Both the position numbers and the translations under genes were made by a program. A stretch of DNA of 64,000 bases from NCBI GenBank assembly GCA_963669155.1, contig OZ022576.1:2128246-2192245 (forward strand), in the 5' to 3' direction. The DNA comes from Arbacia lixula. Its lineage: Eukaryota; Echinodermata; Echinoidea; Arbacioida; Arbaciidae. Below the pieces are notes generated by a model. That model was not told the origin of the DNA. It worked only from the letters and a program-made list of their open reading frames with translations, and searched no databases. Of this stretch, positions 47,221 to 58,490 are shown piece after piece (position 1 is the first letter of the stretch; each line of letters opens with the position of its first letter).

Positions 47221-47819
47221 ACATGTAGATGTATTTGTTCTTTGTTGCTGTGCTACGTATCATCAAGGAATACATGGAGTACCATCAGACAGCCGTTTTA
47301 TTAATGCAGATTCATTGTACTTTTCTTCTAGTCTCGTTTGCTTAGAATTTGCTCTTTTATTCACCGATTCTCTTGATAATTTTTGCCTGGTTTTGAAGGA
47401 TAAATAAAATGGAGTGCGCAGAAAAATTTGGGGAAATATCCTAACTCCATATGCTTGTGCAATTATGGCATGTAGTACCTAAAAAGCATCTATAATTGTT
47501 TTATCAAGGAATATTGTTACAATAAGGTAAAGAAAAAAAAGGAAAAATGCTCTAAACGTAATATCGAATTGCAGAAAAAATATAGTTTCGATTTCATACT
47601 GTTCCGCATCATATTTCATAAAAAATGTTGCTGGAAACTGAAAATAAGCTACTTTTCTATCAGACGAGTAACATGAAAAACGTGCCCAGCCGTGCCCAAG
47701 CTAGTATTTTCATCTCGAAAAGTATCGAATTTCGTATTCGCTTGTCTTCGTTAACTACAAAACAAGCACTTTGTGATAAAATTAAGAGTTCATCAGCTAA
47801 AGCTGAAATGTATTCATGC

Positions 47820-47975
47820 TTAGGAACATGTATGACCTAGTGTAAAATCCAGGTAGACATGACGCAATCGTGTATGTATCATTGTTAAGAGCAGCTATAG
47901 TCATGAATATTGAGTGACAGATTCAAACCTTGTTCAAAGGGATGAACATCCATTTCTTTCAACATCCTTGGTATC
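47820..47975 (-). repeat. Dispersed repeat, inverted partner of 34.7 kb copy
   Basis: The reverse complement follows the 34666-34815 sequence from CCAAGGATGTT to CCTGGATTTTACACTAGGTC. Confidence 0.6.
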
Positions 47976-48229
47976 ATCATGTTTTTATTGAATGTGTATC
48001 CATCGGATTATAAATGTGGATGTCGTAGCCTCTCTAGTGTAAATTAAATAAACAGAAATGTAAATAATCAAATCAGACTACTTATGTTTTCCTAATTCGT
48101 CGCTTGTTAGAAGGAAAATAGTCGAAATGTACGTATATTTTGTTGTTTTCACTTAAATGGCAAGTAGAAGTTTATCAAATTTGTTGTTTCTTTGTTTCGC
48201 CAAATATAAAAGGAATATTAAAGAGAGGA

Positions 48230-50312
48230 CACTAAGCAAAATAGCATAACTTTTTATCGAAGAGGTTTTGGGCAGAATGATTTGGCAGGATTGTTTTTTA
48301 ACATATTGACTAACTTATGTGTGAAAATCACATTAATCCAATTAGTAATGCATAAGTGGGCATATTTTAAAGGCAAAAATGTCACTTTTCAAAAGTCACA
48401 ATGGAATTTTGGGATTATGTCATATGAATTTTTGATTAATTCCATTTCTTGTGCATAATTTATGTCCTTTCAATGTTTATCATCCATCTCTCGATGCACT
48501 AACACCTACCCCGCCAGTAAACCCATTGCTCTGGTTGAGTGAGCACCGTTTAGCAAATATAGGTTTTCCCGGCCGAATTCGTCAAAACAGCGATCAATTT
48601 CATCAACATGCATTCATGTTCGGGAAATTTTGGCCCACTTGTCACTCCCGCGCTTCAATTTCAAACTTTTTTCATTCAATTTTATTTTGTTTCACTTAAT
48701 TTTCTAGTTTTTACATTCAAATAAGAGCGAGTTTCATTCAATTTCGAAATTCGTAATTGTCATTCAATTTCACCAAGTTTTACTACAAGGGGAATTATCG
48801 CCGAATTGCGTATTCAATTTCGCCTATAGGCAACCTCTTTGGCATTTTGGTCATGCAATTAAAAAAACCGCACCCTTACTTTTTGGACCCGTGAGGCTTT
48901 TTTTTTTTTTTTGGGGGGGGGGGGCGTCGATCGTTTCTGTCATTTCACATGATATGTTATTATTTTTCTCTTAAATATTATTTTATTCCTTTTTCTTTTT
49001 CTTCTTAGGTTTTATTTCATGTTCATTCATATTTTTCTTTTGAATTTCTTTGTATTTCATTTTCTATACGTTGCTTCATACAGTTCATTTTCGGAGGGTT
49101 TATATGATGAATACAATTGTTTTCATTTGATCTTTAAGAATAAGTGTATTATCTTTTTTATTTGTTTTGTTACATCTTAATCTTTTTCATCATTCATCAT
49201 ATACTCTCTTGTTTTCATCATGGTAAATGTTGTGCACTGCTTCATTCGTCGATTTCCTGGCGATTCAGGCATCTAGGCATATTTGTTTGAGAATGGTTGT
49301 ACCACTGGGTTTATTTTGCAGGGGTTATCATGGTTATGGTGTCGATGTACTGGACTGCAACCTCTCTCAGGATGATGCAGGCCCTGTATGTAGCTTGCGG
49401 TTGAACTTACAAGAAAACTCAGAAATAGCCCAACTTCTCTAACGACTGTTATCGGTGAATTGAAAGCTACAAGCTAATGAATCACATCACCTTTCTTCAT
49501 GCGAAGCTGTGCATAATTATTCTAACATAAATGCACAAATTGACAAATAAGCATAAGACGAAAACCATTGCGCAAATGTCAAAAATGTATGCCTGTTCAT
49601 TAAATTGAATAACCGAATTCTTACTGCAGACTATCCGGCGCGAATTTGAATGCTCCTTGCACGTTTTTTTAATTGAAAGCTCGTTCTACATTTTCGGATG
49701 ACAAAAGTATGAAATCGCATGCTCCTAAAATTAAATAAAAAGACAAATTTTGCTTTTTGAATGATGATCTACACCGTCATTTAATTTCGTTATAAATTGA
49801 ATGAACCTATAGTTAATTCGGCTGCTGAGTTTACGAAATTGGGCGGGAAAACCTATACTTATCCTGTTCTGGTTGAGTGAGCACCGTTTAGCAAATACTT
49901 ATCTTGTTCTGGTTGAGTGAGCACCTTTAACAAATACTTATCCCTGTTAAGTTTTAAACTTATAAAAAAAAAACCTTTGTTTTGGTGAAAAAATAAGACT
50001 CTGGATATTTTGACAAATATGTGACATGACCTGTTATGTAAGCATAAGAAGTAATCTTCGTGTCATAGTTGAGTGAAAACACTTTAAAAATCGCACAAGT
50101 AATGTCAAAATGTATAGTTAAAATGGCATGAACAATTACCTTTGTGACTTTTGAAAAGTGACATTTTTGCCTTTAAAATATGTCCACTCATGCATGATTA
50201 ATTGGATAAATGTGGTTAAAGTTAGTCAATTCAATAAGTTAATGAACAATCCTGCCAAATTATTTTGCCAAAAACCTCTTCGATAAAAAAAATTATGCCA
50301 TTTTGCTTCGGG
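48230..50312. mobile_element. DNA transposon with about 180-bp terminal inverted repeats (outer element)
   Basis: The left arm (about 48232-48407) and right arm (about 50138-50310) are inverted. They share GCAAAATAGCATAA, ATCGAAGAGGTTTT, TTTGGCAGGATTGTT and a long block around GGCAAAAATGTCACTTTTCA. Without the nested insertion the element is about 0.8 kb. Its interior repeats CTGGTTGAGTGAGCACC three times (about 48532, 49870 and 49910). No transposase. Confidence 0.75.
48560..49855. mobile_element. Nested non-autonomous DNA element with TA target duplication
   Basis: Inserted in the outer element. Ends TAGGTTTTCCCGG and CGGGAAAACCTA are inverted, with TA on both sides. Related tandem sub-repeats nearby (GCAAATACTTATC) show the uninterrupted target. 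The 1.3-kb interior is rich in TTCATTCAATTT-like motifs and has no recognisable ORF. Confidence 0.7.
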
Positions 50313-50411
50313 GAACTTACTTTTTTGTTGTGTTTAGATGGAGAAAAAAAAAACCTGGAGAGGAACTGTATATTTTTTACCCATGAAAAGTGTTATAATA
50401 AAGGGAAGCAC

Positions 50412-50553
50412 TCGTTATTCCGAAGGTTCGTTATTCCGAACGTTACGCGACAAATGCTCGGGTTAACGAACCCTTTTTCGTTTTCGGACTAACGAGCATC
50501 GTGGTATAGGCAATTTACGTGTCTCGGAATTACGAACCTTCGGAATATCGAAC
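50412..50553. mobile_element. Short MITE with TTCCGAAGGTTCG inverted repeats
   Basis: TCGTTATTCCGAAGGTTCGT at the left is matched in reverse by ACGAACCTTCGGAATATCGA at the right. The interior has further CGTTA and TAACGA motifs. 142 bp. Confidence 0.7.
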
Positions 50554-50741
50554 TGTAACCATAGTAAAGGGGTCTTTATATTTATTGATTCGAAATAAGA
50601 TGCTAAAGTTTGAGAGGTATTTACGGATGAGGATGATAGGTTTATAATAATGGAAAGCGTTATATAGGGATAACGGTCGACAATGGCGAACATGTATCTT
50701 ACTAAATACATGTATGTTACTCAATGCGGATAAATGGCTAC

Positions 50742-51283
50742 TAATAATCGTTTGTCTCGCAATGTAAGGTAAACGGAATCGAAAAGATCACGACGTTTCG
50801 TGCGCCGCTCCAACACTTTGTCAGGTGTGATACAAAATTGTAGGGGTTTAAATACCCTATGGTCAGTGCAGCGCACGAACTGAAATCTGCTCATAAATGG
50901 TCCAATACTAATAGCCGGCGTATCCGGGTACTTGACCAACAATAGACGTTGATGCGTCTCGCATTGACCGGCGGTAACAAGTTACCGACAAAGGACAAAG
51001 CCACAGGCCGGTAATTACGGGTGACCAACAAGTCCAAAGGTCGTTAATAGGTGCACGTTGTTGGGCGGTAACAAAGGCTGGCTTTAGACTTACAACGGGC
51101 TACTAAGGCGTATCGAGCATTTATGAGCAGATTTCAGTTAGTGCGCTGCACTGACCATAGGGTATTTAAACCTCTACTTACTACAATTTTTGTATCACAC
51201 CTAACGAAGTGTTGCAGCGGCGCACGAAACGTCGTGATCTTTTCGATTCCGTTTACCTTACATTGCGAGACAAACGATTATTA
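50742..51283. mobile_element. Foldback element with about 170-bp arms
   Basis: The outer 65 bp of the arms (from TAATAATCGTTTGTCTCGCA) are identical in reverse. Similarity continues through GATCACGACGTTTCGTGCGC, GGTTTAAATACCCTATGGTC and GAAATCTGCTCATAAATG. The unique centre (about 50910-51110) is GC-richer, with repeated CGGTAACAA. No ORF resembles a transposase. Confidence 0.75.
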
Positions 51284-51285
51284 TA

Positions 51286-51987
51286 GTGAAAGGCCTTACT
51301 AGGGTAATTTCAATTTTAGGCATACACCCAGTAGTAAGGATAGCGTGCTCCATCCTGTAAATGAACGAAAAACAAGTCAGACAAAAATCTTGGAACCAGG
51401 CGGCATTTGAACCTGCAGTCTACTGCTTACCGGGCAGCGACTTAACCACGCAAGCTTTTTCTAGTTCACGGGTTAAGACACGACAGCATTGAAACAAATA
51501 CCCGAAAGAGTCTCATTTCACCTGATTCATTAATATTCATGAGTAGTCCGCCGTAGGGACAATTCGGCTAGATTTTAGTGAAAGGGCTTTCTGGGGTAAT
51601 TTCAATTTGCAAAGAAATTTTAGGCATACACCCAGTTGTTAGGATAGCCTGCTCCATCCTGTAAATGAACGAAAAACAAGTCAGACAAAAATCTCGGAAC
51701 CAGACGGCATTTGAACCTGCAGTCTACTGCTTACCGGGCAGCGACTTAACCACGCAAGCTATTTCTAGTTCACGGGTCAAGACACGACAGCATGGAAACA
51801 AATACCCGAAAGAGTCTCATTTCACCTGACTCATTAATATTCATGAGTAGTCCGCCGTAGGGACAATTCGGCTAGATTTTAGTGAAAGGGCTTTCTGGGG
51901 TAATTTCAATTTGCAAAGAAATTTTAGGCATACACCCAGTAGTTAGGATAGCGTGCTCCATCCTGTAAATGAACGAAAAACAAGACT
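51286..51987 (-). repeat. Tandem array of 2.3 tRNA-headed (SINE-like) units, about 292-304 bp each
   Basis: Units start at 51286, 51578 and 51882; the third stops near 51987. On the minus strand each full unit contains GCGTGGTTAAGTCGCTGCCC, a CTGC-CCGGTAA-GCAG hairpin and GGTTCAAATGCCGCC (D arm, anticodon arm, box B; about 51390-51460 and 51690-51760). The units are about 95 percent alike. The array begins two bases after the foldback element ends. Confidence 0.75.
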
Positions 51988-51996
51988 TGTTTAATA

Positions 51997-52804
51997 TAAC
52001 CACATAGATACTGTAACAAAGACTAATACTTCGTAGTACGAAAAAAGTCGGTTTGAAGTCATCATTTCCATCATTCCATATCTTGGCTCCACTAAATCGT
52101 ATAGATTTTAGACCAAGTGAATTTGATACTTTATCAAGATGAACTCTATTTGCATTACGAGTATTATATGGGTGCATATCCGTGTTTAGCTAAAATATAC
52201 CGTCAAATGAATCTGGAAGTATTTTATTAATATAACGAAACATAAAAATAGCGGTGAGATAGGTATTGATAAATATTTTAAGCGTTTTGAAAAATCTAAC
52301 AATAGGATCGGAATGAGCTAAATACTGTTCGTCATCACACAATGAACTTTGGTAAGGTACAGTACAAAGGAAAGATTCGCCCCGACCTAATATAATTTAT
52401 CCATTATAGTTCATCTCCATCTTTAAAGACAGCCAGTCCCTTTTTCAGATCACCACAAATCCATCGAAACATTGGCAAAACATATAGAGAAGTGTTAGCA
52501 AGCTCTATATTCAAAATTTGAAACTGATACGTAGTGTAAAATTCAAATAATGCACGTAAACAACGTCTGATTAATAGTCTTCACCTCAGGCTCTTAGCAG
52601 TTTGTGTTGAAATATCTGCTTTATTGATTAATCTGTTTATCAAATTATAAAACGCATTATGAAAAAAATTGTTCTGTGGAAGGAATCATCTCCAAAGTTT
52701 GGTAGTTACTCATAAAATTCGGATTTCACACACGCATAATAACCACATAGATACTGTAACAAAGACTAATACTTTTTTCGTAGTACGAAAAAAGTCGGTT
52801 TGAA
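51997..52804 (-). mobile_element. CR1/L2-type RT 3' fragment flanked by 61/65-bp direct repeats
   Basis: Direct repeats TAACCACATAGATACTGTAA.. at 51997-52057 and 52740-52804 enclose a minus-strand remnant. It reads AHSDPIVRFFKTLK and FMFRYINKILPDSFDGIF, then after a stop MHPYNTRNANRVHLDKVSNS and IRFSGAKIWND, the usual C-terminal end of CR1/L2-type polymerases. The flanks may be an unusually long target duplication. Confidence 0.65.
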
Positions 52805-54084
52805 ATTTAACGGCTGAAATTTTTTACATATACGGAAAGCTTCAACATGCTATATTCTTTGAAATGGTCTTGAATCACACTTTCTTCAATTTACGATCGT
52901 GATAGACGATTTCAAATTTTAAGCTTGCAAAAGGGACGGACAATCTTTAAATCAAGTTTTCTACCTCATTCTCTCATTTTTGACAGTTTGGGTTGCAATC
53001 ACATGATTTACCTCATTTAGATATCCATTTCTGTTTAAATATGGCCTTGATCTCCCCGGGCGAAGAGATGTATGATAAATATGTGTACGGCAATAATAAT
53101 TATACGTACCCTCCAATCAGGAAAGTGAAGTTCTTGCGTGCTCGTCACCGATGAAGAAATAACAGGCAGAAAGGGTTTACCAAAACAAAAAAAAAGCACG
53201 GGAGACGGAAACTGAAAGTGCGGAGTGTGAAAATGAAACGGATGAGTCAATGGCATGTCGAATTGTACGTATTATGAGGGCACTACTTTTTGCAATACTA
53301 GCTTTGGGAGGAATGAAAGAGTTCCTCCCCCTGTCAGTTGTCATCTTAAGTGATTTTTTTTTTGTCATTGAGGCAATTGTAAGGAAAAATAATACTTTTG
53401 AATATCATTGTGGTTTATGCTAAGCTGCCTTTAAAGAATATAGGAGTCCCCAGATGCAGATTAGTACTACATGTAATCAATTGCATGACATTCATTTTAC
53501 AATAAATTTGGCAAATACCGTGGGACTCCAATAGAAAGGGTAGATTCCTTTAAACTCTTCACCTTATTATACAACCAGGGAGGTGTTATGAAGGAGAAGA
53601 AACTCGATCATTATACATTCAAACATCTGTATGGGTTCTAAAGCGTGTTCATGAATGTCAAAAGCATTCCATAATCAGACAATGCTTTGATGTTCCATGT
53701 GCCGGGCCGACATTTAGCTGTTGTCAACTTGAAAAAGAAATGTCTATTATTGCCCATTTGTCTCTAGAAGCTTTGTTTTTGACAAATTTGTTTGCAAATT
53801 ATAAGGAAGTTTAGTACAGATTATGACAGATCCTTTACTCTACTTTTGTTTCGAAAAGTGATGAGGAATCATTAAAAAAGGGACATTTTTATTACTTACA
53901 AAATTGATTAATTTTCTCACTTTCCGACATCTTGTGCATTTGTGGGATTCAATCATTCTAAAAAATTATATATTAAGCTGTGTATTATCATTAACGGTGT
54001 TTGTGTGCGTTTGCGTGCAGCGGAGATATTTACTTAAAACTCTTGTTTATGTGTTTGCTGATACCTGTTATGCTCATGGAAGTA
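52805..54084. other. Intergenic region, no gene seen
   Basis: AT-rich sequence with short ORFs of no recognisable family. No strong repeat structure noticed. Confidence 0.4.
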
Positions 54085-54300
54085 TTAATTCCATTAACAG
54101 AACGGGACAAGCGAAATGAGACTGTACATTTCTTTTGTTCTCTCTGAGAAGCCGTTCCCACGCAATCATGTTCATAATTGTTCAAACACCTGAACAGCAC
54201 CTGTTGAGAACACCATAACTTTTCAGCGGCTTGGCACATGGGTTCAAAGAGAGAAAGTTGCTTCATATCCTTCCATAATACATCCCTGCTATAACCAACA
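54085..54300 (+). repeat. Dispersed repeat, direct partner of 47.0 kb copy
   Basis: Matches 46985-47220 in the same orientation (CATTTCTTTTGTTCTCTC, GAGAAGCCGTTC, CAATCATGTTCATAATTGTT, AGAGAGAAAGTTGCTTC). Confidence 0.55.
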
Positions 54301-55147
54301 TTTGAGGTTAACCTTATGGATATTGACATGATAAAGTGCTCGAAACAATCGAACATTTTCTGTATTGTACTAGGTGTTAGAAAAATATATAAGTTTCAAC
54401 TCAAGTCAAGCAAAAATTGACACATCATAAAGTCAAGGGATGTCAAAAAATTGAAGCAGGTTTCGTGACATTTCATCAAAAATTACTTTTGAAATAATCC
54501 TGTAGACGAATTTGGACCTAAATATGTGTGTGTATCAGAAATCAATTCAGAACACAACAATAACCATTGGGTCTCTCTGTCAATCCATGGACCTATCATG
54601 GATGGACTGCGCTCGGATAGAGTTCCTTTGATCTATGATGACCGCCGCCTCATAAAAAATCAAGACATTCAGGTGTTTAGAACAATACGTTGTATTTCTA
54701 ATCAGGCAGTGCTTTACTTTGAATAACAAAAGAAAATCTGGTTTGAGAAATATGTCAACCATTCAGCCTTCCCTGGGAGTTCATAGCTGATCTTATTACA
54801 CACACTGGAGATTAGATTGGGGGTGAGCGGAGGGAAATTTTAATAAAATTGTAGGAAGAATTTGGTCTGTAACTTTTTCGGACATCTCCGAAATTGAAAT
54901 CGAGGTTGTTTCCATAGAAGGTGAAAGACTCAATAAACGATTTACGAAATATTTGTAAAGAAATATGATTGCCCAATGTGCGATATGGAGGCATTTCTCT
55001 GAAATGTTTTCGACAGTATATTCTCGATTTATCAAAAACAAAACGAAGCAACAATATACATGTAATCTGACATTCACAAAATCGTATCATCATACGAATT
55101 TTTACTACTGCACATGCACTTCAGTACATGAACTGGTTCTGAAATCT

Positions 55148-55340
55148 GCGCATACATAATATATATTCCTCTAAATGCATCCAAAATTTGTCTTGCATAT
55201 TTGGCGGCGGACCTCCCTCGATCAAAGAACCAATCATTGTGCTATCATGAACGCAACTGGTGTAGGAATAAATTACTCTTCGTGCCGACTCAAGTTCTAA
55301 CACCTTCCGGGTCAATCCTCTAGCATCTGCCATCACAGTT
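55148..55340 (-). other. Possible coding fragment, unrecognised
   Basis: A minus-strand open frame reads ADARGLTRKVLELESARRVI, then SCVHDSTMIGSLIEGGPPPN and FWMHLEEYILCMRRFQ, ending near 55121. The composition looks protein-like, but I know no family. Its upstream end abuts the TTAA element at 55344, so it could be a gene remnant. No splice sites support it. Confidence 0.2.
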
Positions 55341-55343
55341 TCA

Positions 55344-55567
55344 TTAAAGGGCATGTACTGTACTTGGAAGGCAAAAAAGCCTTCAAAAGGTAATTGTTAG
55401 CAATCTTCTTGCCAATGGTCTTAAATTCATGTATTGTCCATTTTAGAAGCTTGCTGAAATTTATTTGCCCTCAAATGATCTACATTTTGAGTAATGAGTG
55501 ATTAAATCACAAGGACAATTACCTTTTGAAGGCCTTTTTGCCTCCCAGTACAGTAAATTCCCTTTAA
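55344..55567. mobile_element. TTAA-flanked MITE
   Basis: TTAAAGGGCATGTACTGTAC at the left and TTAAAGGGAATTTACTGTAC when the right is reversed. The arms extend through GCCTTCAAAAGGTAATTG for about 55 bp. 224 bp including TTAA on both sides. Confidence 0.8.
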
Positions 55568-56304
55568 ATAAAAAATTTCCGTAAATTGTATTTATTTGGT
55601 CCATTTAAAGATACATATATGGAAATTCATTTTGTTCACATGATAAAAAATGGTAAAAAATATCTAACATTGAAAATACAAACAAACTCATTTTTACAGA
55701 TTAATTGACAACATCATACATACAATGTACTACAACAGTGAAATTAAACATAAACCTTCCAAGTCAAACCAATGGGTTTACGTAAAATGACAAATAATGG
55801 CAGGTTTTACATAAAACAAACTAGTGTTATATCATACATACTATCGTGCAATAATGTGATATTAATGTACAATTGAATTAAATAGTTATCGTACAGTGAA
55901 ATATTGATTAGGTCCCTTTAAAATAGTGAAATGCATGGATATACCGTTACAAATATTTCAAGTGAACTCGGCATAACTAAGGGAGTAGTATTATAATTGC
56001 ACTTATTGGGCACATTGTCATTAAAGTTTATTACATTTGATAATATGACTAGAATGGTATAGTGATATGATCTCATTATATTTCCATGGATTATACAACA
56101 TTGAAATTATCAGATTCGCTAACCTGGTAACGATAGATTGGATACCCTTAATGGTTTAAAAGTGATCAGATGGTCACAACACAAGAACAGCAGAAGCAGC
56201 AAAACAACTATACGTTTGCCCCCCCTCCCCCCTCCCCCTCCCCCCCCCCCCTCCCCACGCACGTCCTTCATTACCCATCCCTCAATTCACCCTTTATATT
56301 GCAC
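55568..56304. other. Non-coding region with poly-C tract
   Basis: No gene seen. A C-rich tract (56219-56255) precedes the 3' end of the minus-strand Rex1-like element. Confidence 0.4.
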
Positions 56305-57637
56305 TCACGCTGGACTATTTTGTTTACCATTGTACATACGAATTGAGTACGGAACAAAAGAATCTAGGTAACGTTTAGTGCGGCATTTCGTTGACCTTAG
56401 CCTTCTTCCAGATCGCATGAAAGTATAATAATCGTTTAGAATGTGATCTTCACTGGCTAGTATTTCCTTAGTCTTTTTAGTGATTCTGTCTTCACATTCC
56501 TTCCTGAGATGCCGTCTTTCTCCAATTATTTTACTGGCCCGTTTCACAATAGCTTCTAGTTTCCTGAGATCTTCCTTTCTGCAAGCCCCGAACCAAACAA
56601 CACAGTTAAAGACTAGGATACTTTCAACAATGGATTTGTAAAACATACTCAAAATTGGTTTATCAACATGCAGTGATCCTAGTTTACGTAAGAAATACAT
56701 TCTTGTTTGAGCTTTGGAAACAATAGACTTACATTCTTCGGCCCACGTGAGTTTGCTATCTATTGTTGTCCCAAGGTATCTGTATTTCTGAACTATTTCA
56801 ATGTTTTCACCTTTTATCTGAACTGGGTCATGTTCTGTGGCAGTTGTTCTAAAGTCAAATATGATTTCTTTGGTTTTGGAAGGGTTCAACTGAAGAAAAT
56901 TATCATCACACCAAGTTGTAAACTGATCCACATTTGCCCGGTATTCAATTTCGTTGTGTCTTATCAGTCCCAGAATTTACTGTATCGTCTGCGTATTTAA
57001 ATATTCTGACATTATCCCCTTCAGCCCTACATCCATTAGTGTACACAATGAACAAGACAGCAGACAGAACACATCCTTGTGGGGCGCCGGTATTAAGTAA
57101 CATGGGATCTGACAAACATTTTTGAACTTTTACTCTTTGAGTCCGATTTGAGAGAAAGTCCTTTATCCACAAAATCAGGGAAGGGGGGACATCCATCTGA
57201 TGTAACCTGTCCAAAAGAACGTGGGTTTGTATAGTGTTAAAGGCCGACGAAAAATCGGCGAAGAGAGCGCGTGCATAGCAACCCAGTTTATCGGTGTGTT
57301 GCGCGATATCATGGATGAGCGTTAACACCGCATCGTTGACGGACTTTTTCGGCTGATACGCGAACTGAAAATTGTCAATCAGATTGGAGATGTGCGGGAA
57401 GATGAATTGCAATACAAGCCTCTCAAAACATTTCATAACAATGGATGTCAGCGCGACTGGTCGATAATCGTTCAGGTCTGATGCACGCTTTGTTTTAGGA
57501 ACGGGGACGACGATTGCCGATTTCCAGCAAGCGGGGGATCTGCATTCATCTAAAGACATTTGAAACAGCTTGGTGTAGGGAATTGCCAGCTGAGATGCAC
57601 AACACTTGAGTAGTTTCCCATTTATTCCATCGGGGCC
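56305..57637 (-). mobile_element. Rex1-like non-LTR reverse transcriptase remnant
   Basis: Two minus-strand frames joined by a frameshift at about 56955. The upstream frame (57637 to about 56955) has GPDGINGKLLKCCASQ, DLNDYRPVALTSIVMKCFER, LFADFSSAFNTIQTHVLLDR, GAPQGCVLSAVLFIVYTN and the catalytic KYADDTV. The downstream frame (56931-56305) has KTKEIIFDFR, YRYLGTTIDSKLTW, RMYFLRKLGS, VESILVFNCVVWFG and IVKRASKIIGE. This order is that of Rex1/Babar-like polymerases. The 5' half is missing: the coding sequence stops where the inverted-repeat element begins at 57638. Confidence 0.85.
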
Positions 57638-58165
57638 CAAATATTGACTGCTATGAGGGGCACAGTTAAAATTATAAGACCAAGATGATGTCAAAACCAT
57701 GACTATGCCCGAAGCGAAGCTGAGGGCATAGTCATGGTTTTGACATCACCGAGGGCCTATGATTTTAACTGTGCCCCGAATATTAAGCAGTCAATATTTG
57801 TTTTATAAACCGAATGTATAGATTCTTCTCATCGATTGGTTAAAAGATTTCCTGAACTGACAAGGCCTACAAGATAGCATGTAATAGGCATGTAAATCAA
57901 CACTCATTGCGCGTACAGGGATTGCGCACACACGAGCGATATCGCGCGGTGTTGAGGTTGTCTTATTATTTTCCGGGCACAGTCGATTGCCATGCCCCGG
58001 GCACAGTTAATTTTGACGTCATCTTGTTAAAAACGGGGGAACAGCTATTTCGATGACTCTACTTTTAACCAATCAGATGAGAGGAATCTATGTATGAGGT
58101 ATATAATAAAGATTAGATCTTGGGCTTATAATTTTAACTGTGCCCCTCATAGCAGTCAATATTTG
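57638..58165. mobile_element. Inverted-repeat element with 41-bp perfect ends and an internal palindrome
   Basis: The left arm CAAATATTGACTGCTATGAG.. (57638-57678) is repeated exactly in reverse at 58125-58165. Inside, GATGTCAAAACCATGACTAT pairs with its reverse copy around 57687-57747, and a partial third copy of the end occurs at about 57762-57798. No ORF. It lies between the Rex1-like remnant and the fucosyltransferase gene. Confidence 0.8.
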
Positions 58166-58490
58166 TATAATGGTGCTTCTGGCAGATAAAGGTAATTCGC
58201 TGAATGGGTCTGGGCTGAATGCTTGGTTGAACCCATTGGTAAACGGCACGGTTCGGGTAACAAAAGGGATAAACCAACCCTTTCGTTCTAGCATAGGGTC
58301 CATGGTTCTAGCTTCCAGTATCGACTGTACATCTCTATACGAAAACACAGATAGTACATTATGCACTGATTGTGCATTATCAGGAAGTTTTAGTATTTTA
58401 CTCGCGGCTTTAGAGTTGCTCGGACTATAACTTGGGGAAATGTGCATGTAGTATTTGATTGCACAATATATTTATCATCCATCGTGCAAG
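58166..58490 (+). promoter_or_regulatory. 5' flank/5' UTR of the fucosyltransferase gene
   Basis: Only 325 bp separate the inverted-repeat element from the fucosyltransferase ATG. No TATA box is evident. An in-frame TAG at 58449-58451 closes the frame upstream of the ATG. The promoter may lie within or beyond the repeat. Confidence 0.35.

Noticed and set aside
51390-51460. Candidate tRNA gene on the minus strand
   Set aside because: Imperfect acceptor stem, repeated in tandem within about 300-bp units. A tRNA-derived repeat is more likely.
51286-51987. CRISPR-like array
   Set aside because: Units are about 300 bp with no short spacers, and the genome is eukaryotic. It is a tandem repeat.
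58088-58447. Minus-strand 119-codon ORF as the missing 5' part of the Rex1-like polymerase
   Set aside because: It has none of the motifs expected upstream of GPDG in that family, so it does not show that the inverted-repeat element split the polymerase.
58455-58490. Earlier start of the fucosyltransferase at 58455
   Set aside because: The codon there is TTG, not ATG. The first in-frame ATG after the TAG at 58449 is 58491.
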